A DNA stretch of 35,265 nucleotides from an uncultured Legionella sp. (GTDB lineage: Bacteria; Pseudomonadota; Gammaproteobacteria; Legionellales; Legionellaceae): assembly GCF_937871865.1 (NCBI RefSeq), contig NZ_CALMPD010000125.1, positions 1 to 35,265 of the forward strand, written 5' to 3'. A program made the position numbers and the translations under genes. A model generated the notes under the pieces. The model searched no databases and had not been told where the DNA came from. It worked only from the letters and a program-made list of their open reading frames with translations. Shown in pieces: positions 33,831-35,265 of this stretch (position 1 is the first letter of the stretch; each line of letters opens with the position of its first letter).

Positions 33831-34508
33831 ATGCGTAAGTTACCTTTAAATTTTGAAGACTTTATTGACGTTGACTACCATTGCCATAAAATTAATAGGT
33901 ATGCCCTAAAGATAAAAAAAGAGCATGCCCCCATTGCTGATCCAGCTCAATATTTACACTCTCTCTTTGATTTCTTCTTGGATGATATAAAAAACGTTGC
34001 CAATGAAATCTATGAAAAGATTCTCCATGAATTAGACAAAGGCTCTATTAAATTTACTAAATCAGAATTAAACACTTGTATCTGTAATGGCTTGCAACGC
34101 TTTATTGCACTCTATGAAAATATTATTAAGGGCTATAACTTTGGGGGTATGTTCAGAGAACATGATAAATTTTCTGAGGATCTCACCGCTTTCAAATTTC
34201 GTGCCCAACAACAGTCAAAAATACAGAGTGAATCTGTATGTTCTAAACATACCAACTTACTAAAAAAGAAACGCCGTGAAAACTGGAATTCTTGGGCAAC
34301 GATAATAGCTGCAATAATGAGCACTGCTGGTGTGGCTATTGGTTTCATGAGTTATATCATGGCAAAATCACCAGTTATTCAACCCGAGCCAGTAAAAACC
34401 AAGACCAGCACAATCACCATACCAACTGAATTTAAACGATGTAATAAACCTACTAAAAAAATGTTTTCTGAGGCATCACTTTTGTCACAAATATCACTTT
34501 TTAATTAA
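33831..34508 (+). CDS. Hypothetical protein with one membrane segment (225 aa)
   Basis: Not recognised. The first 150 residues are charged and helical, with two internal Cys (TCIC) near 85 and a Lys/Arg cluster (KKKRREN, about 143-149). One membrane helix follows (about 153-177, WATIIAAIMSTAGVAIGFMS), then a Lys/Thr/Pro-rich tail of about 45 residues ending SQISLFN. The longest frame starts with TTG at 33828; the next codon, ATG at 33831, is preferred. No good ribosome site is seen. It is the first gene after tRNA-Asn, a common place for acquired DNA. No function is proposed. Confidence 0.65.
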   Translation: MRKLPLNFEDFIDVDYHCHKINRYALKIKKEHAPIADPAQYLHSLFDFFLDDIKNVANEIYEKILHELDKGSIKFTKSELNTCICNGLQRFIALYENIIKGYNFGGMFREHDKFSEDLTAFKFRAQQQSKIQSESVCSKHTNLLKKKRRENWNSWATIIAAIMSTAGVAIGFMSYIMAKSPVIQPEPVKTKTSTITIPTEFKRCNKPTKKMFSEASLLSQISLFN

Positions 34509-34592
34509 ATCATATAAGCAGTCTGTTATATCTTTAAAAGATGTAATATGACATCTACTATTGTGCTCTCATGGTAAGTTCACTTCTACTTT

Positions 34593-35225
34593 TCAAGACA
34601 TTAATGTTTCACGGTAATTTTTTAACGCTACTTGAAAGTCCTCAGGCATTTTATCCAAATATTGTTGAATATATGTATCGCAAGTGAGAAGACTGGATAA
34701 GTTATTGGCATATTGTAGATTTATACAAGACTTTAAAAGATCAGGGTTATTTTTGACCATTTCTCTTAGCAATTCATTACCGGGCTCATTTGAGCGCAAT
34801 TCGTCCAACATATTTGGGGGTATTTTTCCTTCAAATTTTATTTTTGCATGTAATTTGTTTTTGATTAATGGGGCTATTGTTTCATTCCAATTTGCATTTG
34901 CAGTTTCAAGGGAATGCAACGCTTCTGGCGAAGAAATCTTTTTTAAAATAGCCAATTTTTGGTCAGAAAGTAATTGAAGTTCATTACATCTTTTCTCCCA
35001 AAAAATTCTTTCGTCGGCACTCAGTTCTTCATATACTGATTTCAAGGAGGCATCTTCAATCATGTCTAAACATTCTCGATATTGATCAAAAAATTCTATT
35101 GCCAATATCCCATGACTTTCTTCCAAATTATCTTTTTCGTTCTCTACTGCGCTAAGTTGTGCTAATAATGACGATAAGTACTGTGAGTGTGAGATATATT
35201 GATCTTCATACCAGGGCAAGAGCAT
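34593..35225 (-). CDS. Hypothetical helical protein (210 aa)
   Basis: Not recognised. Acidic, cytosolic and nearly all helical; residues about 15-95 (AVENEKDNLEESHG to SDQKLAILKKI) look coiled-coil-like, and the C-terminus is polar (QVALKNYRETLMS). No signal peptide or membrane helix. The frame opens with TTG at 35228 directly after an in-frame TAA; ATG at 35225 is taken as the start. It faces the membrane-anchored hypothetical gene tail-to-tail with 84 bases between. The texture resembles many Legionella-specific proteins including effectors, but nothing decides this. Confidence 0.65.
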   Translation of the reverse strand: MLLPWYEDQYISHSQYLSSLLAQLSAVENEKDNLEESHGILAIEFFDQYRECLDMIEDASLKSVYEELSADERIFWEKRCNELQLLSDQKLAILKKISSPEALHSLETANANWNETIAPLIKNKLHAKIKFEGKIPPNMLDELRSNEPGNELLREMVKNNPDLLKSCINLQYANNLSSLLTCDTYIQQYLDKMPEDFQVALKNYRETLMS

Positions 35226-35265
35226 CAAAGTTTAAAAACCCATCAATTTTTCTCTATAGTGATCA

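Noticed and set aside
1..35265. CRISPR arrays, rRNA genes, intact insertion sequences
   Set aside because: No regularly spaced direct repeats, rRNA-like segments or transposase genes were seen on either strand.

Overview
The window looks like a chromosomal segment of Legionella pneumophila or a very close relative. The protein content is gamma-proteobacterial and AT-rich. Housekeeping genes (polA, rnr, rlmB, rpiA, ubiH, pepP, zapA, uvrB, an aspartate aminotransferase, tRNA-Asn, 6S RNA) are mixed with genes typical of the Dot/Icm effector repertoire, and two promoters carry PmrA boxes, the regulatory signature of Legionella effector genes. From memory, the gene order matches L. pneumophila Philadelphia-1 from about lpg0098 back to about lpg0070. 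I could not check that numbering.

Left part (1-8043): the 3' end of polA; a small hypothetical gene; then on the minus strand a single-domain response regulator with its own PmrA-type promoter, an IMP/GMP-type HAD 5'-nucleotidase, rpiA, rlmB and rnr. The genes rnr-rlmB-rpiA overlap by a few bases and form one operon, with the nucleotidase probably at its end.

Middle part (8044-20311): mostly accessory or poorly understood genes. These are a small secreted protein, a 1316-residue effector-like protein (position of Lem1), a UPF0178 protein, an orphan amino-acid-type periplasmic binding protein, a DUF4254 protein overlapping tail-to-tail with a polytopic membrane protein, and a translationally coupled triad: retropepsin-like protease, membrane protein with an inactive transglutaminase region plus seven helices, and RimK-like ATP-grasp ligase. 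A REP-like inverted-repeat element follows the triad.

Right-centre (20312-23434): a tail-to-tail effector pair, the ADP-ribosylarginine hydrolase Larg1 (atypical macrodomain) and the mono-ADP-ribosyltransferase Ceg3, which act in opposition on host mitochondrial ADP/ATP carriers. Ceg3 has a clear PmrA box; none was seen for Larg1.

Right part (23435-35265): the conserved ygfB-pepP-ubiH-ubiI operon, diverging from zapA, a membrane-anchored glutamate-synthase-like protein and the 6S RNA gene; then uvrB (possibly leaderless) diverging from an aspartate aminotransferase, and tRNA-Asn(GTT). Beyond the tRNA lie two unrecognised genes that may begin an accessory region. No CRISPR array, rRNA or intact insertion sequence was seen.
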